Source: Adenophora triphylla var. japonica (lineage: Eukaryota > Streptophyta > Magnoliopsida > Asterales > Campanulaceae). Taken from it: 64,000 bases of DNA. Numbering within the stretch: the stretch's first letter is position 1; each line of letters begins with the position of its first letter. Below the pieces are notes generated by a model. It worked only from the letters and a program-made list of their open reading frames with translations, had not been told where the DNA came from and did not search any database. The position numbers and the translations under genes were made by a program. This document shows positions 32,336-43,972 of the stretch, one piece after another. The stretch spans positions 433,374-497,373 of the forward strand of contig JAFEMH010001304.1 in the NCBI GenBank assembly GCA_022495995.1. Direction: 5' to 3'.

Positions 32336-32641
32336 GCCATGAACCCTAGAGCCCCTGGACGAGATATCAAACCCATAAAAGCTCAGGCGAGATGCAAAAT
32401 TCCAAAGAAACTCACGCTCACACATTACTCCTGCCCGTCGCTCTTATACATGTATAAGAATATTTTTTCACAATTTTTCACTCTCTTAAAAATAATAAAA
32501 TGTTATACCTAGGTATAAGAGTGAGTTTATATGGGATGTGGGTTTATATGGGATTTTGAACTCGGCCTTCAATAGTGTGTGGGCTTTTGGATCTCGTCTG
32601 AGCTTTTATGAAGAATGATTTGGGGTGAGGGAGCCTCATGG
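32336..32641. mobile_element. Possible inverted-repeat (MITE-like) element
   Basis: CATAAAAGCTCAGGCGAGAT at 32374 returns inverted at 32584-32610 with two mismatches in about 26 bases. The outer CCATGA (32338) / TCATGG (32637) also match. Inside are palindromes around ATACATGTAT (32448) and CCTAGG (32508). Boundaries and target duplication are unclear. It lies about 270 bases upstream of the F-box gene. Confidence 0.45.
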
Positions 32642-32761
32642 AATTATTCCTTTAATTTGTCCTCAAATAAATAATCTCAATTCTAGATAATTATTCAATG
32701 TTTGAGCAATTCAAAAGGAGTACAAACAAGAAAAACTACAATCTTGAAAAGTTTGAAATTA

Positions 32762-32862
32762 CTCCCTCCGTCCCAAAATGAATGCTAAAAAACATTCAAA
32801 TTTCCTCTTGATCAAAAGTAAATTTGGACATTTTTTTAATATCCATTTTGGGACGGATGGAG
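32762..32862. mobile_element. Short Stowaway-type MITE
   Basis: CTCCCTCCGTCCCAAAATG and the inverted CATTTTGGGACGGATGGAG, flanked by TA; 101 bases. Confidence 0.85.
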
Positions 32863-34480
32863 TATTTTTTTTAAACGAAGGGAGTAATAGACAATGGTGG
32901 ACTTAAGATTTAGGTTGAGGGTGAGCACAAAAAGGAGTGTCAGATCTATACGATCATACATTGTGAGCATCAGAAGTCTTCTTAGTGACAATACAGCTAG
33001 CTACCATTAAGAACAGACCAACCCAGATCATAAACTCAACTCTCCCAGCTCCTTTCATTTCAGGCACATCAACTCCGCCACGGCGGAGCCACCCCAAGTG
33101 TTAAGGGGGTAGCTGCCCCCTTTTGTTTTTCTAATGTACCAATTTAGTACTAAAACATTTTACAAATTTTGCTTTTTACCCTAAAATATTTAGTTTTGCC
33201 CCCCTTTAAACTAAATTTAGGTATATATTTTAATAATTCACATTTAAAAACAACACTGCCCCCGTTAGAAAAAAAATGAGATAAGTACCTTTTTCGTCCC
33301 TCAACTAATTATGTTTTTACCTTTTAGTCATCAAACTATTTTTTTTACCTAAGAGTCCTTAACCTATGCTATTTGGTATTAACTAGTCCTTCTGTTAGAT
33401 TGCCGTTCACATGGCCGTTAAACTCATTGATGTGGCAATGTTTGCTTACGTGGAACCTCAAATTTGGAATATTTGCTGATTTGAAAATATAAGGGGTAAA
33501 AATGTAGACTATACTAATTATCCTAAAATGAAAAAAATAGCAATAATATTCTATCCTATAACCAGCCCTTTCCAGATCTCCTTCAATCTACAAGATCTCC
33601 TTCAATCTACATAATCTCTCCCTCTCCTTCTTCATCTCCTTACCCCCATCCCAACCTCCACCTCCACCTCGCCAAACCCACACACTTAAATATTCGCTAC
33701 ACCCGCCTCCATCTCCGGTCGCCTCCACGTATCTAGATTTGGTAAGAAATCTTCCTCCTTCGTCACCGTCGCATTAGCCTCATTCCGCAATCAACGCAAT
33801 CAACGTTATCATCTCCCTCATCTTCTTCTCCACCATATTAGCTCTCTACCCCTCTTTCTTTTCTCAGTTCTATGGTTTGTTTATATGGTACTTTTGGACA
33901 ACCCAGTCTGTTACCATCACTGTCCCCAACGTCTTCGTCAATGGCTGCCGTCTGAACTTCCAGTTTTTATTTCACTAACCACTTCAAATTTTGATTCCAA
34001 TTTTTTTAGATCTGAAATATATTCTATTTGTACCTTCCAAAAGAAAATCGTACATTGAAGTTTTTGAGATTGATTTTGGTTTATTTTCAATAAATTGGTT
34101 ATGTAAGGATATTGAGTTGGGGTTAATGAATTCAGATGCTTTTCTGGATTGGATTTTTGAAGGAGTCTATTGACTTTATTATGAGTGTTATTTTGATTTC
34201 TGGAGGTTGTGGATATGGTGGTTGTTGTAGTCATGGTGGTGGCTGTTGTAATGATGGTGGTGGTGGGTGTTAATGATGGTAGTAGTGGCTTTGATGATGA
34301 TGGTGTTGGTGGTGGTGGTGGTTAGGTGGTAACGGCAGTGATAGTTGTGGAGGAAAATGGTGGAGGGAGAGGAAGATAGATTAACTTTTCAAAATTTACA
34401 CTTTCACCCTTTTGTTGGGGAAGAAAGTCAAGTCCCTTGGGCATGTCATTTATTAGCGGTTGGAAATTCATAGTCAGCTC
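32863..34480. other. Intergenic region with transposon-like debris
   Basis: A segment rich in GCCCCC/GGGGG words lies near 33080-33280. A pyrimidine-rich stretch follows at 33560-33720, with a small direct repeat (CTCCTTCAATCTACA at about 33579 and 33599). An imperfect GGT/GTT/GAT triplet tract lies at about 34203-34340. No convincing ORF or splice structure. It may be decayed DNA transposon; not classified. Confidence 0.4.
34203..34340. repeat. Imperfect GGT-type triplet repeat
   Basis: Runs of GGT mixed with GTT, GAT and AGT. The opposite strand gives Thr/Ile-rich translations that are artefacts. Confidence 0.8.
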
Positions 34481-35444
34481 TGTTAGTGTAAATTGTGGGT
34501 GTTACCACAAGTGTTGTCACTAGCAGTAATGTGTTACCCGAACTGAAATAATTTATAATTGTATAATTCTTTCCATATTATTGTATATCCTAATGTCTAA
34601 TATTATTTGCAAGATATATGTGTTTGTTAGTCCATATTTCAGGTTATAACAAGGTTGGATTGATTGCTAAAATCATGGAAGGAAGTTGTTGAAAGAGTTA
34701 TACGTAAATAAGGATTTACGAATAACTTTTACTTGGTCCATATTCTTTGTTGATGAACTAAAACGTGGGTTGACCAAGTCAAGGAAGTTGTTGTTGTTTA
34801 TTAGAGAGTACAAGGTCGAGAAAGCAAAGGAGTACAAGTAAAGAATGCATGGACTTATGCTTCAAGTTTCGGTTGCTACAAATGAGGAGAAGTTGGCGAT
34901 AACATCCCATGATGTGAGGAACAAGCACACGAAATCCTCCACTCTCCCTCAACCGATCAAGGCTCCAAGGCTGTTATCTTTGAGTAGCCTCCAAGACATT
35001 TGAAGGCTAAATAGGCTAGGTGTGGACACTTGAAGACAGACCAAATACAACACACACACCTTAGCACAAGAAGAGATAGAGTATAATTGGTTCAGATAAT
35101 CCTTCCTCCCTTGTAATTCTAACTTAAACACTGTGTGTTTAAGAGAGTGTTGGCTAAGGATAGGATTCAATACTTTATCTCATTGGTTCCATAGAGCAAT
35201 ATCATTGTAATAGCAATAGGGATTCTTCATATATTGATTATAAAATCTTCGCCATCTAGGCACACTCAAGTTATATATTTATATTAACTTGAGAAAATTA
35301 TCTCTTGTGTTATTTATTTCCGCTGCAAAAATCTTTTACAAATTCTTTAGTTTTGTGGTGTGTGTGTGTCCGTCTCTGTGTTATCAAAGGTGTTGGGTAA
35401 CACCTACGGTAACATCTCTTTCCAGCTAAGCCTTGGCAATTTCA
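34481..35444 (+). repeat. Sirevirus 5' LTR
   Basis: 964 bases, TG...CA. It carries a palindromic module at each end (34497-34539 and 35376-35415) and a GT run near 35357. It matches 43973-44951 with scattered small indels. Confidence 0.92.
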
Positions 35445-35446
35445 AT

Positions 35447-35458
35447 TGGTATCAGAGC
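35447..35458 (+). promoter_or_regulatory. Primer-binding site, initiator tRNA-Met
   Basis: TGGTATCAGAGC two bases after the LTR end is the standard Copia primer site. Confidence 0.92.
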
Positions 35459-35496
35459 AGGTCACTTGACGATACTAAGTGCTTGGTCTAGGTGTC

Positions 35497-37300
35497 ATGG
35501 CTTATGATCCAGTTAATCCTAATCATAAGCGTCTTCCTGTGTTAGATGGCTCGAATTATTGTTATTGGAAGATCCGCCTACGCTCGCATATCAAATCAAT
35601 TGATCTTCGAGCATTGCGATCTATAACAAATGGTTACTCCCTTCTATTGTTACCTCCTGATGAAGATGGTGACGTGCAAGTCAAACCTGAATCAGAATGG
35701 AACAATGAAGAGATCAACCAAGCTAATTTAAATGAAAAGGCACTTAATGCCATTTTTGAGTGGGTTGATATGCATATTTTTAAACTTATTCAAAATAGTT
35801 CCACTGCAAAGGATGCATAGGACACTTTACAACGTTTTTGTGAAGGTGATGGTAGTGTGCGTGAAACTAAGCTTAGGGGTCTCACTAGTAGGTTTGAGAG
35901 ATTGAGGAAGGGAAAATGAAACTATTCCTTCTTATTTTGAAAAATTGTTTGATATTGCAAATGAGTGTCAAGTTTTGGGTGAGCCTTTTACCAACAAACA
36001 ACTTGTCTCAAAAGCAATTAGAACCCTGAGCGTTTTAATATGAAAGTTTCATTGATTGAAGAGGCTCATAATCTTTCAACTCTGGATATCAATTCTTTAA
36101 TGAATATTTTGAAAAACTTTGAGTTAAATCTCCTAGATCAAAGTGAAGCATGTAAGGGGAAAAATGTTGTTTTGAAAACTCAAACCTCGAATTCTTTGGA
36201 AGAAAATGAAAATGAGGTTTTTGAAGAAGTAGATGAGAATGCTAGTGTTGCTTTACTTGCTTGAAAATACAATTTTATGGTTAGAAAGTATAACAATGAA
36301 AAAATGCAGGCGAAAGCAAAGGAGAAGCAAACTAAAGTTTATGATTCGATGCCAAAAAGGTCTTTTCCATCTACCCCAAAGTCTAACCCAATAAGAAGAG
36401 CATCTTCAGATCAATCAAGGTCTGATCTGAAATTTATTAAATCCATTCAATGTCATGCATGTTCGGGTTGGGGTCACTATTCCAATGAGTGTGCAAATAC
36501 ACTAAGGAAGAGAGGAAAAAACCTATGGGTTTCTCTCAGTGATGATGAGGATGAAGGACCAGTTCAAGAGGAAGAATCTGATCAAATAACCATGTTTGTC
36601 ACAATAAGTGACATGGACGGTGACAGTGTTAGTCAAGGTGTTATCCAGTTTAGGATAACATCTGTGATCACACCTGACAGGTATAATGAATTATGTGATA
36701 CTAATGTTGTTTGTTTTGTTGGTTCTTCTAACCTTGATACAGAAAGTACACAAGAGGATGAGCAGAGCAAAGATGACCTCATTTCTGGGTTAAAGGACCT
36801 TTATGAGGCGTTGCTCGTTGAATGGATGAAAGAGAACAATTTGGTTAAATCTTTAACCAAGAAGAATGATGGACTACATGCCTATTTGACTCACATGGAG
36901 ATTCAAGCAACCAAGAGAGAAGTCGAACTTGAAAGAGTCAAGGGCAAGTTGACTCTAGCCGAAACCACCTTGAAGAAACTCAACACCGGATCCTCCAAAT
37001 TGGATGAGATCTTGAACTTGAGTACACCTCTCAAAGCAGGTATTGGTTTCCAAGAATCTTTGAATAGTATTATTTCTACTTTGTCTAGGAATGAGAATGA
37101 GAATTGTTTTGTTAAAGAACGTTTTGTTGACAAAAATTCTCTTTCAAAAGAACCATGTGACAAAGGGAAAGTGTGTCAATATTGTCACACTTCTGAACAT
37201 TTTAAAAATAAATGCCATGTTATTTCAAAAAAACTGTCCAGTCCCTCTGTGTTACCTAAGGTGTTGCCCAGCACATAGGATAACACACCCTGTGTCAGAA
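35497..37300 (+). pseudogene. Sirevirus gag
   Basis: The ATG at 35497 opens MAYDPVNPNHKRLP. The capsid-like region has NYCYWKIRLRSHI and ends at a TAG (35818-35820) where the second copy has TGG. A frameshift near 35910 and one near 36025 follow, then an in-frame TGA near 36262. The nucleocapsid-like part has a CCHC knuckle (CHACSGWGHYSNEC, about 36452-36495), a Lys/Glu-rich coiled region and a second CCHC (CQYCHTSEHFKNKC) near 37173-37215. Two knuckles and this length fit Sirevirus gag. Inactive. Confidence 0.85.
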
Positions 37301-37376
37301 TGATAAAAATTCAAAAAAGGTGTGAAAACCTAAAGCTAGTCTGAGATGTGATGTTGTTTACACTGCTTTAAAAACA

Positions 37377-38740
37377 AATGTAGAAGGTTCTTGGTATTTT
37401 GATAGTTGGTGTTCACGTCATATGACAGGAACAAAATTGTTTTTAAAAGACTATGAAACGGTTCATGGAGGTAGTGTAACGTATGGTGGTGGGAGCAAGA
37501 GTAATATCATTGGGAGGGGGACACTAAATGTGTCTGGATTTCCAGCCTTAAAGAATGTCTTACATGTTGATGGTCTTGCTAATTTAATTAGCATTAGTCA
37601 ACTTTGTAATGACAACTTAGAGGTAAAGTTTAATAAAGATACTTGTGAAGTTTATGATAAGACTAACATATATGTGATGACAGGTACAAGATCTAATGAT
37701 AATTGTTATCTTGTTGAAGACAAGCAAGTATGTCATTCGGCAAAAATTGATGACACTACATTGTGGCATCAAAAGTTGGAACATGTTCACTTTCGTAACA
37801 TAGAAAAGATAGTTAAACTAGATGCTGTCAAAGGTATTCCTAGTCTTGATCTAAACAAAAAATTGTTTGTGAGGATTGTCTCAAAGGGAAACAAACTCGT
37901 GTTGCCCATAGTGCTGCCCAACACCATGAGCAACACACTGGAACAACACATTGTTTTCAACTCTTGCATATGGATTTAATGAGTCCAGTTGAGATAGAAA
38001 GTTTTGGAGGCAAGAAATATACTTTTGTTATTGTTGATGATTTTTCAAGATTTACATGGGTGTATTTTTTAAGGGGAAAATCTGAAACTTTTGAAAAATT
38101 CAAAATCTTGCACTCTATAATCAAAAACTTGTTTTGTGCTTCAATTTTTCGAATTAGGTCCGATCATGGGAGGAAATTTAAGAATGTTTCTTTTTCAAAT
38201 TTTTGTGAAAGAAAAGGAATTCACCATAAATTTTCAGCTCCAAAAACACCTCAACAGAATGAGGTAGCCGAGATGAAAAATAGGACTTTACTTGAAATGA
38301 CTCGTGTGATGTTTTCAAAAAGAATTTCGAAAAGATTTTGGGCTGAGGCATTAAATCGGCTTGTCACACGGCCAATAGTTTTTCTAAGACCCGGCACAAC
38401 CATGACTCTATACGAGATTTTAAATGGTAGGAAGCCAAAAGTTCATTACTTTCATGTCTTTGGTTGTATGTGTTACATTCTCAATGATCGGGACTACTTA
38501 GCAAAATTTGACTCTAAGAGTGATAAGGCCATTTTTCTTGAATATGATTCAAATAGTCGTGCATGTAGGGTATTTAATCTAAGGTTAAAAACAATCCAAG
38601 AATCAATGAACATTGTTTTTGATGATCACTCAAGTATTGCAGGAGAAAGTGTTCAAAGACACCATTGGAGCTGTTGGAAGAAGTCAGACCATAAGGTGAT
38701 ACCACTGGTGTTACCACGAGTGCTATCACCGATAGTAACA
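37377..38740 (+). pseudogene. Sirevirus protease and integrase
   Basis: The protease opens with SWYFDSWCSRHMTG; the catalytic D-S-G of Copia proteases reads D-S-W. A GAG-pre-integrase segment follows (LWHQKLEHVHFRNI), then a frameshift near 37950. The integrase core runs from HMDLMSPVE (first D) through IRSDHGRKF (second D) to TPQQNEVAEMKNRTL (E present). The segment ends near 38740 in stop codons around a palindromic module. Roles: polyprotein cleavage and integration. Both are defective here. Confidence 0.85.
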
Positions 38741-38829
38741 TAGAAACTGAGCAGGGTGTCATCGCGCTGATGAAATAACACCTCAGATAGCATCTGATTC
38801 CAGTCCAACAAAATGAAGATCAAGAAGGA

Positions 38830-40560
38830 ATTGAAACTGAGGTTCATGAGTATATGAGAAGGGATCCTCCACCCAGAATCAGTAGGAATCATCCTACAAC
38901 ACAAGTAATTAGGGAGGTGAATGAAGGTGTACGAACAAGACGTAAAGATCACATTAGTTACCGTGACATGGTGAGGTATGTGTGCATGTCCACCACATAC
39001 TCAAAGGTAATATACTCTTGTTTTATTTCATCTATGGAACCTAAAAATGTGATTGAAGCTTTAAAAGATAATTTTTGAATTCAAGCAATGCAAGATAAAC
39101 TTGATCAATTTTCTCGTAACAATGTTTGGTCTTTAGTACCTCGTCCCACAAATACTAATGTTACTGGGACCAAATGGATTTTTAAAAATAAGACCGATGA
39201 TTTTGGTAACATTGTTAGGAACAAGGCTCGTCTTGTGGCTCAAGGCTACACATAAGTGAAACGTGTCGACTATGACGAAATCTTTGCACCCGTGGCTAGA
39301 ATTGAGTTAATAAGACTTTTATTGTCCATAGCTTGCTTTCTTAAAATCACATTGTTTCAAATGGATGTCAAAGCAACATTTTTAAATGGATACTTAGATG
39401 AGGAAGTTTTTGTTGAACAACCAAAAGGCTTTGAAGATCCATTTCAACCAAACCATGTGTATAGACTTGATAAAACTCTTTATGGGTTAAAACAAGCTCC
39501 ACGTGCATGGTATGGTAGGTTAACTAGCTTTTTACTAGAGTATGGTTTTACTAGAGGAGAAGCAGATAGGACTTTATTCATTCTTAAACATGGAAAAGAA
39601 CTTGTCGTGGTTCAAATCTATGTTGATGACATAGTATATGGCTCTACATCACAAGTTTGTTTAAAAGACTTTGTAGAAGCTATGACATCAACATTTGAAA
39701 TGAGCATGATGGGGGAACTTAACTTCTTTCTAGGCTTGCATGTTAAGCAATCAAGTGAAGGGATTTTTATCTCTCAAAGCTAGTACGCAAAGACCTTGGT
39801 AAAGAAGTTTGGGTTGGAAGGATCAAAGAGCTCGAAAATTCCTATGGGCACTTCTCTCAAAATTGGAAAGGATCAAGTGGGAGAAGATGTTGATCCAACC
39901 CTATATCGTTCCATGATAGGTAGCCTCCTTTACCTTACTTCTAGTCGTCCTGATTTAATGTATAGTGTCTGTGTAGGTGCTAGATACCAATCCAATCCTA
40001 AAGTGTCTCACCTAAATTCAGTTAAAAATATCATTAAATATGTATATGGAACTAGTGATTTAGGGATATGGTATAGTAAAGATACTAATACAAATTTAGT
40101 AGGCTTTAGCGACTCGGATTGAGCAGGGGATATGGATGATAGAAAAAGTATAAGTGGGGGGTGTTTTTACTTGGGAAATAACTTAGTATCATGGTATAGT
40201 AGAAAACAAAATTATGTTTCATTATCCACAGCTGAATCTGAATATGTATCAGCCGATAGTTGTTGTTAACAACTAATTTGGTTAAAACACATGCTTGATG
40301 ATTATGGTCTTGATAGTAATATCTTGACCTTATACTGTGATAACTTAAGTGCTATTAATTTTCCAAAAATCCCGTACAATACTCCCGTACCAAACATATT
40401 GACATCCGTCATCATTTTTTAAGAGATATGATAGATAAAAAGATAATCAATATAGAGCATATTGATACAAAGTATCAACTTGCTGATATTTTTACCAAAG
40501 CCTTAGACCATGATAGATTTTCTAGTTTGAAAAGATCTATTGGTCTTTGTATTCTCTAAA
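38830..40560 (+). pseudogene. Sirevirus reverse transcriptase and RNase H
   Basis: The segment YSCFISSMEPKNVIEAL leads to the RT: GTKWIFKNK, RNKARLVAQGYT (then a TAA), FQMDVKATFLNGYLDEEVF, LYGLKQAPRAWY and the catalytic box IYVDDIVYGS. RNase H follows with LVGFSDSD, SRKQNYVSLSTAESEYVSA and a degraded C-terminus. In-frame stops at about 39076, 39253, 39781, 40120 and 40267 make it inactive. Confidence 0.88.
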
Positions 40561-40858
40561 TGTCCTCTGTTGTATGGTGTTACCAAGAGTGCTGATAACA
40601 CCTGGGGTAACACATGTATACTAGTGTATGTTTTTGCTTGTTTGGTTTTATTTTCTGTGTTGTGAGAGTTTCCATAGTTCTCTGAGCTATGAGAGTTCTC
40701 ATGGCTGCACATGCTGACCTTTTTGTTATGGTAGGATAATACCCTGAATAACACATTAGCTAAAACTCCCTTTGTCTTAAAAGTGACGGTCACTAATGTT
40801 GTTATGTGATAAATTAAAAGGCAAAGAGGCAATTCTTATACCATACTATTCTCTCGAG

Positions 40859-41040
40859 CTCGAGGCACGACGTTCGTGGCGACGATGTACTCTTGCCAAT
40901 GAGAATGTATGAAGTGATTTGTGCTTAATATTAGGGACATGGAGCTCGCTACTACAGTGTACCCTACTTAAAAGGCATAAATCAATAAAACTTTGCACTT
41001 GAAATAAGACTCGGGGCACGGAGCTCGCTACTACGATGCT
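40859..41040 (+). repeat. Conserved block shared with Athila spacer, three units
   Basis: Unit A: CTCGAGGCACGACGTTCG (40859). Unit B: ATTAGGGACATGGAGCTCGC (40930). A third unit, CTCGGGGCACGGAGCTCGC, starts at 41010. A-B order and spacing (71 bases) parallel 16910-17034 (78 bases). Confidence 0.7.
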
Positions 41041-41550
41041 TTAAAGAAGTGTAATGTAATTTTGTTTAACTAGATATGCCTCAAAGTGCTTAAATGATTA
41101 GGCTTGATATGCCTCAAGTGCCTAAAAATGACTAAGCTTGTTATGCCTCAAGTGCTTGAAAATAAATATATTTATCAAGGGGTTTTTCATATATGTTATC
41201 CTAGGTGTTACCATCATTGCCATTAACACATTTGTATGTACTATATTTGTTTTTTATTCTTTATTTTCGGTTTTGTTGTTTAAATTTTTAAACTTTGAAA
41301 GTCTTTACTGATTAAGAGTTTACAAAGTTTGAAGATAATGGCCGGTTTGTTGTTTTGATTGGTATAGGAGAGTTTGTTTTTATTTTGTGAGCAAGTAAAT
41401 AGGGGGAGTAAGAGTGTTTAAATTGAGTAATTATAGGAGTTAAGTAGAGTAAGTGGAATAAGTCTTGTCAAATTAAATTACCTTACCCATTCCATAAATC
41501 CCTCAACTTAGTTCCCTATTCTCTCTCCTTCTCCCTCATCGTCCCTTCCT

Positions 41551-41575
41551 CTCTCTCTATATATATATACACGGT
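41551..41575 (+). promoter_or_regulatory. Possible internal TATA promoter of envelope-like ORF
   Basis: CTCTATATATATATACACGG follows a CT-rich stretch and is followed by a leader-like sequence with AAACCCTAATCC, typical of plant 5' untranslated regions. It lies 80-100 bases before the likely original start. Confidence 0.4.
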
Positions 41576-41656
41576 ATTTAACTCCCTCCGTCACCGTCTC
41601 TCTCAACCTTTCCTAAACCAAAACCTTCCTAAACCCTCTTCCATAAAACCCTAATC

Positions 41657-43582
41657 CTGGCTACTCCATCCAAAAACCAAATCGCACCATTGGAAGTTTC
41701 TCCGGGTGTTGGCTCGAGTGCTGCCAGCCACTTGTATACTTAGCCTACGCTCAATGCGTCTCCTGGTATGGCAATGTCCGTAGATGATCCTCCTCTGGTT
41801 GCAACAATGGCACAACCCACTCCCATTATGGTTGTACCTCCATCCTTACCACCTGTTCCTCCAACCAAGAAGCCAAAAAGGAAAGCTATTTCCTCCTCCC
41901 AACCCACGGCTCAACTCACCAAAAAAAGAAGTTCAAGTAGGCTTAGCGCAACGAAGAACAAAGGGACCTCCAACACGTCCTCCGAACCTGTAGAAGTGTC
42001 AGAAGAATCATCGCTTGGGCTCTTCTCTGCCCATGTCTCGGATGAAGATTTCCATGCCGATGCAGAGAAGACCCAATCTGCTGAAACTTTTGAAGATTGG
42101 GGGCTTGAGGAGGATGAACCTTTGTTTGAAGTCGTGAAAAGGAACACAAAGGGCAAAGGGAAAAAGGCTACTACCACAGGTGCTACCAAGAAGACAGTAA
42201 CACCCAAGGCAACACACTCTCTAGTTCTAAGGCTTCGAAAACTTCTGTAAGTGAATTTGTTTACTCTGAATCTTCTGATTTCCTTGAAAGAGAATTTGAT
42301 GACAATGATACTGCTTTTCCCAAACCCTTCTTCTAATTGGAATTTTATAAAAAGGAAAATATGGAGTTTTGGTTAAAGCATAGTGATACAAAAATTCTCA
42401 AGGAAAAGTTCATTGATGAGGTTGATCTTAAGAAGCATGGTGTGTATCAGTTCTTGGAAGATAGAAATTTTTTGAAAGCCAATTTGCATCCTTCTAAGTT
42501 TGTCGAGGCTATTGTCAAGAATTTCTTTGCTAATCTTCATGCAAACCTAGACAATGAGAATTCTAGTCAATTTGGCAAGGTGTTTATGAGAAATAGGATT
42601 TACTCAATTACCCCTGCCTTGATTAACAAGAATTTGGGACTACCTATTTGTGATGATGATAGTCCTTTTGTGCATAAAAATGAGATTGCTAGGTTTACTT
42701 CCAACGGCGTTGTGCATGAATGGCCCAAGAGCACCAAGACTAAGGTTTACTTTCTTTCTTCCCGCCTCACTTCACTTTTTGCCGTGATGCACAAACTTTG
42801 CATTTTTAATTGGGTCCCTACAACAAATGAACAATATGTGACTTTACAACAAGCCGAGATATTGTACAAGTTAGGGAAGAATCAAAGGGTGAATTTGGGT
42901 AGAGTAATTTTCAAGCATTTGGCTTCGCGGGGTAAAAGAAAGGATATAACAATGTTTCCTTACCCTTCCTTGATTTTCCGAATTTTGAAATCTCAAAAAA
43001 TGCCCGTTGTCGGATGAGTACACTCCCAATCTTGACCTCTATGCAATTGATACTCAGTTGACTAAGAAGAACACTAAGAGTGAGATACACGGGTGACCTT
43101 CCTTGGAAAAAGTCGAATGAAACTAGATCAAGTAGTGTGTTACCAGATCAAGATGTTACTCATAATGCTATCCGCCTATCCCTGATGTTACCCCGAGTTC
43201 TCCAGGTCTTTTTTTAGGTACAAATGCAGCTCATGTATTGGCCAATGTGTATAGCTTGTTGGGTAATGCTTCACCAACAATTCCTAAGACCACAATTTTG
43301 GCATTTCTACACAAGCAAGCTGCTACTATTGCGGAGATACTGCAAGGTTGGACGAAGCTCAAAGATATAACTGATGAATTTATTAGGCAAGTTTCTTCCC
43401 AAACTGAGGGAGATAGTGCTGATGTTGCTGGTCCAAGCGGTGGTGGCAGTGGTGTAGATCTCGGTGGTCTTTGTTGCGAGATATTCGAAGGTGATAGAGC
43501 AGTCTTTGCCGAGATCTTTGGAGATGATGATGAAGAAAAACAGGAAGAAGAAGATGGTGCAGATGAAGAGCATGAAGAGTGA
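41657..43582 (+). pseudogene. Sirevirus envelope-like / putative plant transposon protein
   Basis: An open frame from CTG 41657 (context suggests a lost ATG) has a TAG near 41742 and an ATG at 41768. It encodes a Pro/Ser/Lys-rich N-terminus (PTKKPKRKAISSSQ, a possible nuclear signal). After a break near 42250-42335, a globular part follows (42337-43017: FYKKENMEFWLKHS, IYSITPALINKNLGLP, HEWPKSTKTKVYFLSSRL) that resembles the 'putative plant transposon protein' domain seen after Sirevirus pol genes. A last fragment (43238-43582) ends in an acidic tail (DDDEEKQEEEDGADEE). There is no obvious membrane segment, so a true envelope function is doubtful. Confidence 0.65.
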
Positions 43583-43960
43583 CTGCAAACATTGCATGAA
43601 GGTTGATGTTGCCACTCTTGAGGTTGTGGTATTTTGGTTGAAAAACAATTTATGTTTATGTTTTGTTTGGAACATGTCATAACATACTTTGGTGGTTTAT
43701 TTGGTTTGGTTATTTGCTTTTGTTTAAACACTTGGGTTTGTTTAAACATAATTAGGATGCTCTGATTTATCTTTGATAATTTGGCTTGCTAGTTATTTGA
43801 AAAACATATTTTGGAAAATTTGTTTTTATGATTAGTATTTTTTTTTTATAAATCATTGTTATCTGATTAAGGGGGAGTTAATAGTTATGGAGTTGCTTTG
43901 TTATGACTAACACTTTCTTGCAGGAACCAGCACTTAGGAGTTTGGAAAGAAATTATCAAT

Positions 43961-43972
43961 TAAGGGGGAGAT
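43961..43972 (+). promoter_or_regulatory. Sirevirus polypurine tract
   Basis: TAAGGGGGAGAT directly precedes the 3' LTR. A similar TAAGGGGGAG lies about 100 bases upstream (43868), consistent with the multiple tracts reported for Sireviruses. Confidence 0.85.

Larger units (their letters stand above)
40561..41656 (+). other. Sirevirus spacer between pol and envelope-like ORF
   Basis: Contains palindromic modules at 40576-40616 and 41192-41233, the block shared with Athila (40859-41040), and a three-copy CTCAAGTGCTTGAAAAT-type repeat near 41092-41165. It ends in a promoter-like stretch (TATATATATATACACGG near 41560). No ORF. Confidence 0.65.

Noticed and set aside
33938..34234. Thr-rich minus-strand reading frame
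   Set aside because: It is the translated GGT/GTT triplet repeat.
43231..43749. Minus-strand Ser/His-rich frames
   Set aside because: Antisense of the acidic tail of the envelope-like ORF.
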